A stretch of DNA of 64,000 bases from Margaritifera margaritifera (Eukaryota > Mollusca > Bivalvia > Unionida > Margaritiferidae). Position 1 is the first letter of the stretch. Each line of letters opens with the position of its first letter. The stretch spans positions 310,001 to 374,000 of the forward strand of contig JAQPZY010001372.1 in the NCBI GenBank assembly GCA_029931535.1, in the 5' to 3' direction. The notes below the pieces were generated by a model. It did no database searches, was not told the origin of the DNA, and saw only the letters and a program-made list of their open reading frames with translations. Shown in pieces: positions 21,600 to 34,659 of this stretch. The position numbers and the translations under genes were made by a program.

Positions 21600-22437
21600 C
21601 CCACAATGTTGTCAACCTTGGAAATACTTTCATATTTAACATTTCTGCTTGTTTCGTATTTGTACATGAAGAAGAAGGGACTAGCCCAAATCACCCTATT
21701 CATTTGCTGATTATGAATTAGCGGGGTTTAGTAAAAGATGTTGATTTAGAAAACTCTGGTGTAGGATGGGGGTGGGGGTTGAACAAAATTATGTTTCGCT
21801 AAAATATGTTTGTTATCTCTATTTGTCAATCTTTGGTTTGACACAAACAGATCTATCGAAACTTAAGAATAATAAAGACACATATCATTAAAATCATGTA
21901 GGAGCAGGAATAAATGGTTGAGCGAAAACAAAATTATTGGATAATCTTGTCCAAGAAAAGTTTGTTGTAATTTTTGCAAGTTTAAGTATTTAAAAGGGAA
22001 CACCGTCATAACTGTTGCTATACAAAATCTTAGGTATTATTTCATTTTTTATATGACCATTTTACAGAGGGACATACAATTATTTTATTTACAAGTATAA
22101 ACACTCTATGTGCGACGCAAAAGTTCGAAGTACTTGGCGCTTTCAAGCTCGAACAGAAAATGTTACATCCTTACAGTACGAGTAAGATCGTAGCTTCACG
22201 CCAGATTTAGACCTAGTTTGACAGTGTGGCAATCTTAACTCATGCCTCTCTTTACAACAACGCATAGGTAATATTTCACTCAGCGTCTTATATCTAGAAC
22301 GACAAAAATATATGTAACGAAGTGAACTACCAAAGTGAACTACCAAAGGGTCTCATTTGTACCAGTATGATCTCTCTTTGTAAGTGATTAGGTAAACATT
22401 GACACTTCCATACCATACCCAACCATGATCATTCAGT

Positions 22438-22440
<3 letters not shown>
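21600..22440. other. AT-rich flank of Polinton relic A
   Basis: No coding remnants or terminal inverted repeat could be identified. A direct duplication of GTGAACTACCAAAG occurs at about 22323 and 22338. Confidence 0.45.

Positions 22441-22511
<71 letters not shown>
22441..22511. repeat. (TA)n microsatellite
   Basis: TA repeat of about 70 bp with one phase slip near its start. Confidence 0.95.
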
Positions 22512-22512
<1 letters not shown>

Positions 22513-23590
22513 CTTCATGTATTTAACGTAAAATCAAAATTGTTCGTCATTTAGCAAAATATTGTATAAACCAAAACGATGTGAAGCAAAAATTATTTCT
22601 AAACTTGAGAAATGCATAGTATGATCACATGGAAGTGTGTTTCCTTGAAATTAAACACACGTAAGTAAAATTTGATACTCAGTTCTAAATATGAAAATTT
22701 TTATTTTTCATGACTACAACTTGTTTAATGAATGCACTTATATTAATGAATGCATACCTTTACTAGAAATGCAAATCATTGGGATGGGGGAAGGCTAACA
22801 ATCATATACACAATCTGCATCTACCTTAAAGGAATCCAACCAGGTTGATCCATTATCCATAAGTACAGAGAAATTCATGGAGTTACCAGTGTATTGTCCG
22901 TAAATAAGAATATGCATATTTCCAGCATTTTGCGAGCTTTATGTGAGTAAAAAAGAACTAAAGAAGAAAATAAAACATAAATACTTATAAACTCTAGTGG
23001 AATAACTGTCTACTGAGCTTGACACCTAATGTTTCCACTCCACAATTATTGTACAAAACTTAATCCTTAAAAATTGCGCTATTTATAATCATTCGAACTT
23101 ACATTGATAATTTGTTAATAAAACACTTTCACTACCCCAAGCCACTCCCCTTTGCCTCAGTCCGCTCCCCCGTCTTGGTAATTTAGTATTACTTATTAGA
23201 AAGCGACATTCAACTATAAAATACTGATTTTCTCTTTGTTCATACATCAAACAGAAAGTACAAATATACTTTTCAATCCTGCAAGCATGACTATAACTGT
23301 TTTCTGTAGAAAAAGCTTAAACGTAAGCAGTCCTTCCCATTTATCATATATTAAAACTTACTCAGATCTTTGTAAAATGAGTAGCTGTGACAATAACAAT
23401 TGGGTGGAATACATGTATTTACTGTATGATCCTCTTACATTTATAAATAACATGTGCTATTTGTATCTGGTACGGGAAGTTTTTTTTGTCCTTCTAGTTC
23501 TAAGACGACCATGACATCACTAACTGGTTCGGTTTCTGTGAGTACGTTAGTGCCTGATCAGGCCAATTTGTGCTGTGAACTGTCTGTGGC
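22512..23590. other. AT-rich intergenic DNA
   Basis: One open frame of 92 codons (23236-23514) has no motif that I recognise and no plausible splice context. Nothing else is seen. Confidence 0.5.
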
Positions 23591-23599
23591 ACACTAGAC

Positions 23600-24590
23600 G
23601 GGAGATGCCACTTGGGGATGATTGATCAATTAAGAACGTGCTGCTGGTGCTCGCGCTTCTGAGCTGCCTTTGCAATTCTTCTCAGTTTAAAGTCTGTTGC
23701 TCCAGTATCAATGAGACTGCACCAGGTGGAGCGATCCTGTGTGAGATTTTCCCACGACTCATGGACAATATTGAAATGTTTCAAAGATTACTTGAGGAAA
23801 TCTTTGAAGCGTTTCTTCTGACTAGCCTGATATCGCTTCCCTCCTTCATCTCGACTGAGAAGATCTTCTTTGATATTCGCTCTTCTGACATCCCGGTGAC
23901 GTGGCCTGCCGATCTTATCTGTGATTTAAACAGCAGAATGTGGATGCTTGGAATTTCTGGGACCCTGTCGTGTCATTTTATCATCATCAGCTTCCTCAGG
24001 CAGCCCATGTGAAAATGGTTCAGTTTTTTGGCATTTCGTATGTACACCATCCAGGTTTCGCATGCATGCAGCAGGGTCGGCAATGCAATGGCTTTGTAGA
24101 CCTTCAGTTGTGTTTGCAGACTGATGACTCTGCGCTCCCACGCATTTACGCATAGTCTGCCAATGGCCCCACTTGCCTTAGGAATTATGGCTTTGGTTTC
24201 ATTATTAATATGGACTGCACATCACAGTGACTACCGAGATACGTAAACTTGTTCATAGCCAGGAGGGTTGACCATTACTGTGATCGTAGGCTCTACGTAA
24301 GGCTTTACTGGTGAAGGTTGGTACAACACCTCTGTCTTCTTGATACTGTTTTGTGAAACTGAAATTGTCACACCATAAGCTGATGAGAAATGGTCCATAC
24401 TCTGTTGCATGTCAGTTTCAGATTTGGCATTGAGGGAACAGTCGTCAGCAGATAGGAGATCACGAGCAGTCACTTCCTATAACTTCGTTTTTGCCTGTAG
24501 TCTCCTCAGAATGAAGAGCTTGCCGTCGGTCCGGTATATGATGTCAATCCCAGTGGCATAGTCAAGGAAGATAAGATTTATGTGGGCTCA
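23600..24590 (-). pseudogene. non-LTR retrotransposon (RTE-like LINE) ORF2 3' half, relic
   Basis: On minus, from about 24590 downward, the sequence reads the palm of a reverse transcriptase. A segment ending in RTDGKLFILRRLQAKTKL precedes DLLSADDCSLNAKSETDMQQ, in which the catalytic A-D-D motif is present. KKTEVLYQPSPVKPYVEPTI then leads to the thumb (FTYLGS near 24230). Past this point the reading is frameshifted but continues with recognisable blocks (YKAIALPTLLHACETW-like near 24060-24100, GHVTG-like near 23900, TWCSLIDTGATDFKLRRIAK near 23660-23720) to a basic end at about 23610. Only the 3' half is present, typical of 5'-truncated LINEs. The clade (RTE-like) is inferred from memory of similar elements in molluscs and fish. 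Both strands are littered with short shadow frames. Confidence 0.85.
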
Positions 24591-24599
24591 TTATTTAGC

Positions 24600-25055
24600 T
24601 AATACAACCGATATTTATTTTAATTAGAATTCGTACATGATCCTCATTCTTTTCAAATATGGTTTGTACTGTATTTAAGGTAAAAATAAGTTTATATCAA
24701 GGTTAGAACTTGAAAATACGCAATAATAAATCTTAACGGCATTGCCATGAAGCTCGGTATATGATTTAGAGATTTGATAATAAACATGCACAACGCAGAG
24801 ATACTTTTATCTAATTGTTATTGTCACGCATACCCATTTGTGTGTGTACCCTGGTGCTATGAAGAAAAAGAAAATCAAATTGCTGACAAACAGTGACACA
24901 TGTCGCTATAATCACAATCGGTCCTACTAGGCAGACAATACCTTTGACTGATCCATTATCCAGAAGTAGTGTTGTTGTTGTTCGTCCTTTGAGCTCGAAG
25001 ATGACCTATTTAATACAAATTGCAAGTATAAGAGTTTAATGATTTTAAAAAAAAA
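24600..25055. other. AT-rich intergenic DNA
   Basis: Nothing recognised. Confidence 0.5.
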
Positions 25056-25060
25056 AATTC

Positions 25061-25180
25061 TGCGTTAATAACCTGTCGGTTGCCGAATCACAACGCGTAC
25101 ATGATTCTTACATAATTCCCCATTTGACGTTACTCTCTGTGTGATTCGGCAACTGACAGTTTATGCCACGACCAACGCAA
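25061..25180. repeat. MITE-like hairpin with 20-bp inverted repeats
   Basis: CCTGTCGGTTGCCGAATCAC (from 25072) pairs with GTGATTCGGCAACTGACAG (from 25141), with a loop of about 48 bp. Outer TGCGTT at 25061 pairs with AACGCA at 25174-25179. Size and symmetry fit a short non-autonomous DNA transposon or a hairpin-forming element. No flanking target-site duplication was confirmed. Confidence 0.6.
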
Positions 25181-26365
25181 GCAAAACAAAATTATACTCG
25201 TACATGGACCATACTATCTCAATCGTGCGGATACTACTACTGCTACTACTACTACTACTACATCTACTAAGTAAGTAATTGATAATGATGGTATACACTT
25301 CGCCACTTTCTACTAACATCGATCTCGGAAATGCTTCGATGGTCATGCGCATTGCACAAACGGGAAATTGCTGTAAAGTGTCAGATAGATGAATCACATA
25401 CTGAGATACGCTCAACGAATTTGAACCATTCCAAAATTGGTATGGTACCTTTATGAAGTAACTTGCACAATTCCAATAAAACGTTATATAATGAGTTCAT
25501 TCTTGAAATATAAAAATAGGAATGTTTCAGTCAAAAATAAATCAGTTAAACGCCTGCGATGAATGCTTTCTTGATCTGTAATGCACATGACATAATTTGG
25601 TAAACATGGTAACTGGCTGGAGCGTGTTCCGATTGTCTTTCTAAGAGCGTCGATAGAGTTGCAATACACCCAAACACTATTGTTCATGGCAATGTTTTTA
25701 TTTTTACTTCATATTGCATGTACCGATAATCAGACAGCTGTGTGGAAATATAATACAGTAAAAAAACCATTACGACAAACCTCAAAATCAGAAATTGTTA
25801 TGCAGCAGCCATATTTGGTCATTACGGTTTATATATTTTGTTTTGGCGATGAACTTGTCATTTTTGTCGTTTCAATTGTCCTAACTGATTCGTTTCAGTC
25901 TTCCTTATTGTGTTTATCGTCTAGGACGTAGTTAAAAGATTTGCTTGACATCCTGAAATATATTTCTGAATGGAGCCCTTTATGATCATATTACTTCTAT
26001 CTTGAAAGGCAATACATTTATTCAAACAGGTATACAGCAGTTTGTTTGCGACAGTGTTATTGTCAGTGGCTACATTCACACCTGAAAGATATTGGATACT
26101 GATTGAAATATGGGGAACATTTTGCTAGTCAGCTCATTATTATGGGGTTTAAAATGTATTTGCAGTTTTAAATTACTTGTGTTTATCTAGAGAATATGTA
26201 TAAGGTATACTGCACATAAATAACACAGACACTGTCATCCTTCGTTAACGCTAACATGTGAAAAACAAATGTTTCAAATGTTCAGGACCAAATCTATCTT
26301 TCTTCATAGGTTAATAGTTGATTTCATAGATAATAGATAACCGAAGCTCCGTTAAACGAGGAGAA
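25181..26365. other. AT-rich intergenic DNA with short TAC repeat
   Basis: A (TAC)n tract lies at about 25231-25261. Open frames at 25161-25415 (minus), 25484-25687 (minus) and 25659-25931 (plus) contain no recognised motif. Confidence 0.45.

Positions 26366-26368
<3 letters not shown>

Positions 26369-26405
<37 letters not shown>
26369..26405. repeat. (AT)n microsatellite
   Basis: Short uninterrupted AT tract. Confidence 0.95.
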
Positions 26406-26409
<4 letters not shown>

Positions 26410-27914
26410 ATGTTCATGATATACAATTATATGTAGTTAGCTAATTCGGTTAACAAATAGTACTGAAAAAGGCGTAATGAATGATGCACTTAGAAAGTTA
26501 CGATCACGAACTTGTAATGCACACAAGGTTGGTACTTCATCTATCTCATTTTTGATTAATGAAACAAAGTGACATGAATGAAGTTAATGAAAAAAAACAA
26601 AAACAAGAAAATGTTTAGAATACGATTTTACTTTCTGATTCTTAATGGCCATTGTTGGCTGTATCCTTGTGTTCTTCATTAGGATTGTATATTTAATATT
26701 ACATTTACAAAAACACCTGAAGTCAATAGGTGGAAATCAACATTACCAACTGCAAAACAAATGATTAATGCACTATATTATTACTTTGGAATCGATACTT
26801 TTCAATCGGTAAATGACAGACATATATATGGAATTGCTTTCTGTTATGACAATATGGAGATCATCGTCTGGATAGAAGCCAATACAACTTTAATGAATTT
26901 TTATACCTGATTATACATATTGAGTTTAAAAGGTGGAATAATGTAGAAAAGGTAACGCAGAAACGTTTTACAACTCAGGAATATAACAAGTTTCGTTGAC
27001 TATAGTTGATCAATCAAACATATATTAGTCGCAGGGCTTCCAATTGATTTAACTGTTTGCAGAAGCAATACGGTAATCATATATTGAACAATAAAAACAC
27101 ACCTATATAAGTAGCACGAGTGTTAACATTTATTTGGATATATAAAAATTGCAGCTGACAGCTGGCTAACTTTGAGAAGTGCTCATAAATATAGATTACC
27201 TGGAAATATTCAGAAACTAGCTAACGTTGATGAGGCATCCACGTGCAAGTGAACAGAAAAGGAAAGGTAGATGCTCAGAAAAGTTATATTTAATTTGCGA
27301 ACAATGCACGCGTAAATGTTCAAAACAACAATTTAAATTCAATTATGTTAGTGTTTATCCACATATGAAGGCATTTGAATGAGCCCCATATCATAATAAT
27401 CTGTGCAGAGACTAATTTGTTAAAAGACTATGTTATAGATTGACTTCATAAACGTTTCTGACTGCATATTTATCGTCAATCGAACATTTTCTATTGAAGA
27501 AGAATTACACTTAAAAATGGTCAATAAACAATGAAAATGCAATTGTGATAGATGTGGAAGATAAATGAGATAAGTTGTTATAATTACTGTCTTATCTATA
27601 TGATGGCACAACTGCTTTGTTTATGATTGACGAATGTGGCAACAATGAATATCAAAGCAACTAACCTAACGAAATTAGATTTTAGTTGTATAGATTTTGA
27701 ACTATTCATATGAGTGATTGCCCGAAAGAAGCACTCAGGACCTACAATAATGTTTATTTTGTTATTGTTTTGTTTTCTATAGCAAGGATATAAAGTAATT
27801 GTTGTTTAAAACAAACATGTTATTCCAGATGAAATAAAAGCGGAAAGTGTAGACAAACTCACGCAGAACAACCAACAAAATCAACACAATAATGCGCTTA
27901 GAGTCTCCCTTTTA
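26406..27914. other. AT-rich intergenic DNA
   Basis: No gene or repeat array recognised. Confidence 0.5.
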
Positions 27915-27925
27915 CTATATATATA

Positions 27926-27985
<60 letters not shown>
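27915..27985. repeat. (TA)n microsatellite
   Basis: TA repeat with a single TC interruption near its left end. Confidence 0.95.
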
Positions 27986-27986
<1 letters not shown>

Positions 27987-28509
27987 CTTATGTGTCTGTA
28001 AGGTAACACCTTTACATTGTCCATACAAACCCAAAGACATTCTTGTCATTAATCGTAGATAATGTTACTTTGTTCACTTTGATGATATAGATCTAGTAAT
28101 GATATGTCCTGGGTAAATCAATTTCCTTGTAATTTCCCTTCCGAATGAATAATTAATCTTTGCACTTTCGAATTGCAAAATGTATTCGAGCACATATTTT
28201 TATTTCATCTCTTTTAATCGTTATCACGGCTAAATGAATACAGTTTTGACCTTAAAATTCAAAACTCTTTAGTTGCAACACGATTTACCTTATCCTTGAA
28301 AATTCCAAGACTTTCTTTCTCATTTACGACATAACAGATATGTTGTCCTTTCGATAATCGAATTTTTATGTAACTTGATGTCATCATTCATGTCACTAAA
28401 AAAGTGTTATCTCTCAAAATAAATACACAATAAATCAGTATCAGTCATTATAAGTCTCATTCTATCGCATATTTTTGTTCAACTAATTGTAGCAAAATGC
28501 ACCTATATG

Positions 28510-28511
<2 letters not shown>
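27986..28511. other. AT-rich intergenic DNA
   Basis: Nothing recognised. Confidence 0.5.

Positions 28512-28567
<56 letters not shown>
28512..28567. repeat. (AT)n microsatellite
   Basis: Uninterrupted AT tract followed shortly by a T run (about 28595-28608). Confidence 0.95.
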
Positions 28568-28569
<2 letters not shown>

Positions 28570-31006
28570 GCCACGGTAAATTGGTGTTTTTAATTTTTTT
28601 TTTTTTTCTACTTTATAAGGACTTAGTCATAATTGTTTTTCAGGCAAAGATAGATATGCTTGACATTTAAACAATCTATTTCGGTCCGTACTTATTGTTA
28701 ATGCAATTATTTTTTTCTAAATTTCTCCATTTTGTTTCCGAATATAGCGTTACTTATTAGAGCAAAATCTTCATCGAAAAAATGTATTGCTTTTTGTCTC
28801 AAGTTTATATAGGGGACATGTTGGGCTTTAAGGACATTTCTTGAGAAAACAAGTTTGGTGTATCTCGTTCCGTTTTAACGCGAACTGTGTGCAAAGTTTA
28901 ATGACACTGTAGCGATAACATATTTTGCTTTCCTTTGCAAAGTACATAGCAGTTTTCTTAAGCTGGCTTTGTATCTTTGTAATCACCGATCAGCTTCATC
29001 TGTAACTATGATAACTTATTTCCATCTGGAATTAATATCCTTGGATCTGTGGTGTAATTTTGTAAATGGTCCTCCAATTGTAATGGAAACTCCAAAATAT
29101 ACTTTCAGACTGCAACTAGTGTCATTGTCTGTTGGTAATTTAAGTCAAACACTTGTATGCATCTTATTTGTTCATTAGTTGCTCATCTATGTTTGTTTCC
29201 CTCTTTCTGTTTTCTTTTTTTCTGGGAAATTTTGCCCCAAGGCCGATTTATAGAGGCTGCTAATATCTAGGTGTATAAGGAATGACCTTGAGCTTGATCT
29301 TTCATAATCAGCTTTGCTGCGCTTTTGGACGTGAAGGTCACCATAATATCTTATCTTACCGTCTTTGTGCGAGTAGTATCAACTGTTTGAGTTGGCTTAT
29401 CTGGGCGATATTATGCAAATTCGACATCTTACTCTACTCGCAATCAAGAGGAGCATATAACAGTTTCTTAAAAGTACAAGTTCTAAATCTAGTATCTTTA
29501 CACATGCATCATATGCTTATCTGGTCCACAATGCTAGTGTGCAGAATCAAGTTTGTGATTTCTTTTATAAATAAAAAAAAAAAAAAAAAAAATTTTTTAA
29601 ATGTTTCTATATATCATCAAAGTATCCCTCATGACATAACAGTTGTGCCGATCGCGGAGTGTTTGAAGTTTTTGAACTGTTCTTTAACATCTTTAACGTA
29701 TTGGTAAACTTCCGTTGTTATCCTTGATTCTTTAAGTGACAGTTTAAACGTTTCTATTAATGGTATAGCCGTTTGTATTAATAGTCCAAAATTTTTTTTT
29801 TTTCATTGAGATAAATTATATATTTCTAAACTAATTCGATATTGCTGTAAAATGTTCAGGACTTAATGCAGCTGTTCTCTATATTGCCGCATGAATTCAA
29901 AGCTACCATGAAACATGACGCTTATGAAGTTTTTCTCGTGCACCTATCAACTGCGAAATTCTTACTAAATATAATATATGTCTCTTCGTTGTTAGCCATA
30001 AGTTGTGCCTCTTCATCTGGATCTGGAGTGACTTCATGTGTAAGTGAATGTAATACCCGTACATTTATGAATGAATACTGATATTATTTGGTATATATAA
30101 AGTTCAAATTGCATTATTTATATGCTTGACCATCAATTTATATGTTGAGTGATCATGATGACATACTCTTTTTGTGCATGTGACTCGTCGTTATGAACTG
30201 TGCCATATTTGCATCTCACAGATTTGGCATGCATTTGCTGAGGTCCAATGGCGTTGATCTTTTTCTGTAAAAAACAGAAGTTTGTGCCTTTTTTAGCCTT
30301 AATTGTCCATACACTCGTTTTTCGATGTTACTCTGACCATCGCAAAATACTTTATTAATCATGTTCCTCTGCAACTATTTGCTCATATTTCTTGTCGATT
30401 GATTTGAGGTTCAAGCAAATCCGAATGCATGTGTTGGTCTTTTTGTTTGTACTTCAGGTAAGCATTGCCTATGACAAGATTGCCGCGAAAATGTAAGATT
30501 GTGCAATCGGCACACTATGCCCCTCAGGTACAATGGTTCTTACAATAATTGATATAAATAACATGCAGATATAATGTCGACACTCTATAAATTTGAAACT
30601 TTGCTTCAGTGAGTCGTTATATTTATCAAATTATCCAGATTGTAACTTAATATTTCTGTTCTGAATCATTTATGTTGTATTAAACAGTTTTGAGCATTTT
30701 TGCGCAAGGTTTTTCATGTATATTTTTATGTGACGATACTTATTTTGGAAAATTATATTAAATGGCAATGTCATTAAGACCACCATATTGAAACATGAAT
30801 AAGATGCTAACATGCTTTTGTAGTTATATTTCAGTAGTATGTGCATTTTTAAATATTCAATCCTATTATATACACATCGTATACTTTTGCTTATTTCCTG
30901 ATCAAAATTTATATGAAAATGTGGAATAAACTTTCATTTACATTGTCCACATCAATTTTGTAAAACATATTTCGAGATATTGTTATGTAATATAAATATA
31001 TATCGG

Positions 31007-31008
<2 letters not shown>
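28568..31008. other. AT-rich intergenic DNA
   Basis: The 141-codon open frame 29282-29707 has no recognised motif and runs through a poly(A) tract (about 29573-29591), so I do not accept it as a gene. The 71-codon frame at 29866-30081 is also unassigned. Confidence 0.45.

Positions 31009-31051
<43 letters not shown>
31009..31051. repeat. (AT)n microsatellite
   Basis: Uninterrupted AT tract. Confidence 0.95.
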
Positions 31052-31054
<3 letters not shown>

Positions 31055-32540
31055 ATCCTGTTAATCTTCTTGGTTGTGTCTTTTCATGACTTTAAGTGTT
31101 AAGTCTGATTGACCTCTTACTAGATCAAATTGTCTATTTTTTTACAATGATGATCTTCAGATATACTTCAACATCACTGAACAATTTGAACATAGTTTGA
31201 GTTTTGATGCAGTAAATTCTATACTCATATAAATTTATTTAAGTAAATTTGCTATAAAATACGATTGACATTATCGGTCTGGATTCTTAAGCATTGAAGT
31301 GTTTAGTTTAATTTATTTAAGTATAAGTATTTCAAGACATATTTGATTTATCTAAGCATAAATATTTCAAAATATATTTTTGACCTATTTTAATTTATTT
31401 ACTTGGAAATATGCTTTGAAAAACGAAACTATTTAGATTTTTTTAAATATAACTCGTTCACTATTAATGTAACAATATAGCAAATCGGTCAGACGGAAAA
31501 ACATATATCAATATTGCTTTTAGTATCGAATCTCTACTATTATCCTTGGTGTTTATTGATTTTCTGACATCATCAGATACACTATATGTCTGTTTATATT
31601 AATGGATTTATTAATAATTAACTATAATGGTGAAACATGCTGAATGGTATCACTAATATACGAATCCCCATCCGTAAGATATGCTATACCATTATCAGCA
31701 AACACGATATTTTGTTTGCAAATAAAGAAACTGAGAATTTTATTTTAATTACACATTTCACTGTGAAATTGCTATACATGATTTTCGCTTATTTGATCAG
31801 TGATTATATTATCTGCGTCCTATAGTGTATCTGATCTAATAGTCTATTTGAATATTCCAGTTCATGATAGAATGACCAATAATGTTGAATAATTTAACTG
31901 TAATTTACATAATGTAAACCGGTTGATACATTATAACATACAGATGTAAAATAGAGTAAAAACCTGGGCGAAGAATTGACCCCAATAACTGATGTTCCAT
32001 TTATCAATGTCTTTACTATTTTAGTATGACAACATTAGCATTTTATTATCTGCATTGATTGTGATAATACAATTTAGGATTCCATCGAGTTCACCTTAGA
32101 CGATGTTCTCGAGAGTCAGCTCGCTATGCCTTAAGTCCAAGTGCTTGCGTATGCCTCCGTAAACGAGGTTCCATCATTTTGCTGGCTAATTAATGTTCGA
32201 TTATTTACAATCACGGATTTAGTCTGTGGTCAAGTAAACTTCCAATTTTCATTTGCCAAACACTATGAGTTTTGCTGGTCTAGCCATTGTTTATTTACTT
32301 ACCATCAAAAAAGTAGCACGTGGTCCAGTATTTATTTTACAATTCTGATTTTAAGCACATCCAATTCTTACTGGTGTCTTAATTTTAGCTTTCATTTGCA
32401 ATATCTACACAAAAAAAATGTCATATTCACATCATGTTGAAGAAACCACTTTAATAATTAGGTTCATGATATATTGTCATCATTTTGCAACAGCTTTAAT
32501 GAAATTCGATGGGTTAGTTATAAATTCAGACGCACCAATA
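31052..32540. other. AT-rich intergenic DNA
   Basis: TATTTAAGTA-like motifs recur around 31230-31390. No gene recognised; the open frame 32141-32440 has no motif I know. Confidence 0.45.
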
Positions 32541-32544
32541 CTAG

Positions 32545-32675
32545 CTAACTTATTTTAGGCACTAACTTAGACACAACATAGATTATGGTGGATTTTCTGG
32601 AAATATTAGCATTTTAATTACATGGATAGAATTTATAGTGCAAGTGACCTTTCCCGAAATGTCTGAATTTAAATT
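32545..32675 (+). repeat. dispersed repeat, partner at 33980-34110
   Basis: Shares CTTATTTTA..CACTAA.T..GACACAACATA and, about 80 bp on, GCAAGTGACCTT/GCAAGTAACCTT with the segment at 33980-34110. The two lie in the same orientation about 1.43 kb apart. Confidence 0.5.
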
Positions 32676-32739
32676 GTTTGCTTTGTCATCCTAATTTTTT
32701 TCCTGATTAGATTTTAATACTGCTTTATATTGCATGCAA

Positions 32740-32850
32740 GTAACTCTCTTCGTTGCTTCGACAATCTCCAGAAGCAAACATCAGAAGAAAAATCAGAGGA
32801 AAAAATGTTTATGGTTTTCTAAGGGACTGCAATAAAATTGAAAGGCAGCT
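32740..32850 (+). repeat. dispersed repeat, partner at 38195-38300
   Basis: TGCTTCGACAATCTCCAGAAG..ATCAGAG..AAAAA (spaced) and TTTTCTAAGGGACTGCAAT here align with TGCTTAGCAAAATCGCCAGG and CTTTCTTAGGGACGCCAAT at 38210-38285. Both copies give short open frames that are not convincing genes. Confidence 0.5.
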
Positions 32851-34460
32851 GTTTGTCATAATTAGTGTAGTGGCAGAAAGAGGAGATATAAAACATCAGT
32901 GTCACCTATTTGATAAATTGTATTTTTCTGTACCGATAGTTACACTGAATGCATAACTGAAGTATGGTAGCCTTTTGCTCAAGTGTTGTTTTCTAAAGAC
33001 TACAATTTGTCTGATTGACACAGCTGTTAAAGAGGAGTGTCGTGCGATGCCATTGGTGACAAATGTACGTTCAAACACAAGGACTTTTTCCATCCGAATA
33101 AAAAAGGACCGTTTCTTACCATGTTGGATGTAGTTATAATACATTTAGATACATATATAATTGAGGTTTAAAGACACAATATAATTATATTTAATTTTGA
33201 TCTCTTTTTAATATAAAGCTTTACAAATAAAATTAAAAGGACAATTGTTGGTTTAAATCTCCACCCATGTTGTTGCTGTGGAAGTAAGATGCCCCCAAAA
33301 TGTGAGTATTAAACTTCTTTTCTCTCAATAAATCAATCTGGAGACACATTATTACTTGTGTGCACCTAAAGTGAAACATAAAAAGTTTAAGATTCATGGG
33401 TCATTTCAGGAAGTAAACAACTGTATGGATATTAGCTGCCTTCACATTAGCATAATTGCATTTGTATGATGATTCCCGATTGTTTGGAGATATTCAAACT
33501 CTTGAGAACTGTGAATGTGTGCACATTTGAATTTAAATGTGATGCCTTCAGTACCAAACGTTTAGTCTATTCCTCACAAGTGACCAGATCACGTTGCTCA
33601 ATCTAATATGCTTTATGTAGCTGATGTCGTCTTAAAGGGAGAAACTGTGTGGGTTTATCATTCTTGTTTAAAAAAAGACTAAGCATTACTCCAGTTATGG
33701 TGCCAATGCCTGAACGACTTTATCATGACCCCATTGTAAAAATCGAACTAACCGCATTGGTCCTATTCATATTTGAGAAGTACCCAAAGGGTAAAGAAAA
33801 CACATTATAGTAACAGCTTTTCGATCAGGTTCTCTTTGCATCCATATGACATTTCACGTCAATTCCAAGCTATGCAACCATGTGGCAAATTAATGTGTGC
33901 ATATGGTATATTTGTATTTTTAAAGGTATCAGCCATAGCTATATTCTTCATATATTTACCAATTAACTAACATATTTACTTATTTTATTCAGCACTAAGT
34001 AGGACACAACATATAAGAGTCTAGCATACGTCAAGTTGAAACTGCTGGTAATAGTTGCTTTACTGGAATTTTTTGTCTGCAAGTAACCTTACCAAAATCG
34101 GTTAAATCGAATGTTAGAAGGACAAACCGAACAGAAACTGGATCGGTCAAAGAGACAAAGACCAGTTATACAATATTAATTTATCCACACCCAAAATAAA
34201 CGTATACCCACTATATTATGCTCAAGTTCCTACGCCTGAAACCACGAGATTCAGACACATCAAATTTTGATCTGGTACACTTACCAATACATTTTCTACT
34301 CATGCACTATACATGCACAAAATATTGATAATCAAATAACAAGCACAGATTTTAGATGAAGTCTTGAGAAGATTTTCATATGCTATTGTTTAAGTTATTT
34401 GCGCGTCAAACAGAATCGCTACATGTTGCCTATACCGCAATATGAAATTATCTTGAACAT
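32851..34460. other. AT-rich intergenic DNA with one repeat copy
   Basis: Contains the second copy of the 32.55-kb repeat at about 33980-34110. Other open frames (32902-33144 minus, 33773-33970 plus) carry no motif that I recognise. Confidence 0.45.
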
Positions 34461-34474
34461 TAAATAAGTATAAA

Positions 34475-34655
34475 ATAATTCTGTTCACATAACACATATT
34501 ACATTTTATGTTAACAGCAAACATAAAAAATTATGTTTACACAACATATATGAACTTATGAAACTATGTTATTCACATACCATACATGAAATTATGAAAA
34601 TGTGATGTTCACATTGCATATATGAAATTATGATGTTCGCATAATATGCATGAAA
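34475..34655 (+). repeat. degenerate minisatellite, ATATGAAATTATG units
   Basis: Repeated TTCACATA..ATAC/ATAT..ATGAAATTATGAAA-type units of roughly 35-50 bp, at least four copies with drift. Confidence 0.6.
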
Positions 34656-34659
34656 ATGA

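Larger units (their letters stand above)
13790..21600 (+). mobile_element. decayed Polinton/Maverick element (relic A)
   Basis: Polintons are 15-20 kb self-synthesising DNA transposons with adenovirus-like replication and capsid genes. Here, all on plus, fragments of polymerase B, packaging ATPase, small basic proteins, integrase, penton and major capsid protein follow one another within 8 kb. The diagnostic combination of these genes is stronger evidence than any single match. Every large frame is interrupted by stops or frameshifts. I do not find an adenain-type cysteine protease, and the polymerase is only a fragment, so the element has lost DNA. Terminal inverted repeats were not located, so both boundaries are approximate. 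It lies between microsatellites (TA tract at 13.4 kb; TA tract at 22.44 kb). Expression as a functional element is ruled out by the breaks. Confidence 0.9.

Noticed and set aside
29282..29707. 141-codon open frame
   Set aside because: Runs through a poly(A) tract, has no recognised domain and no splice context.
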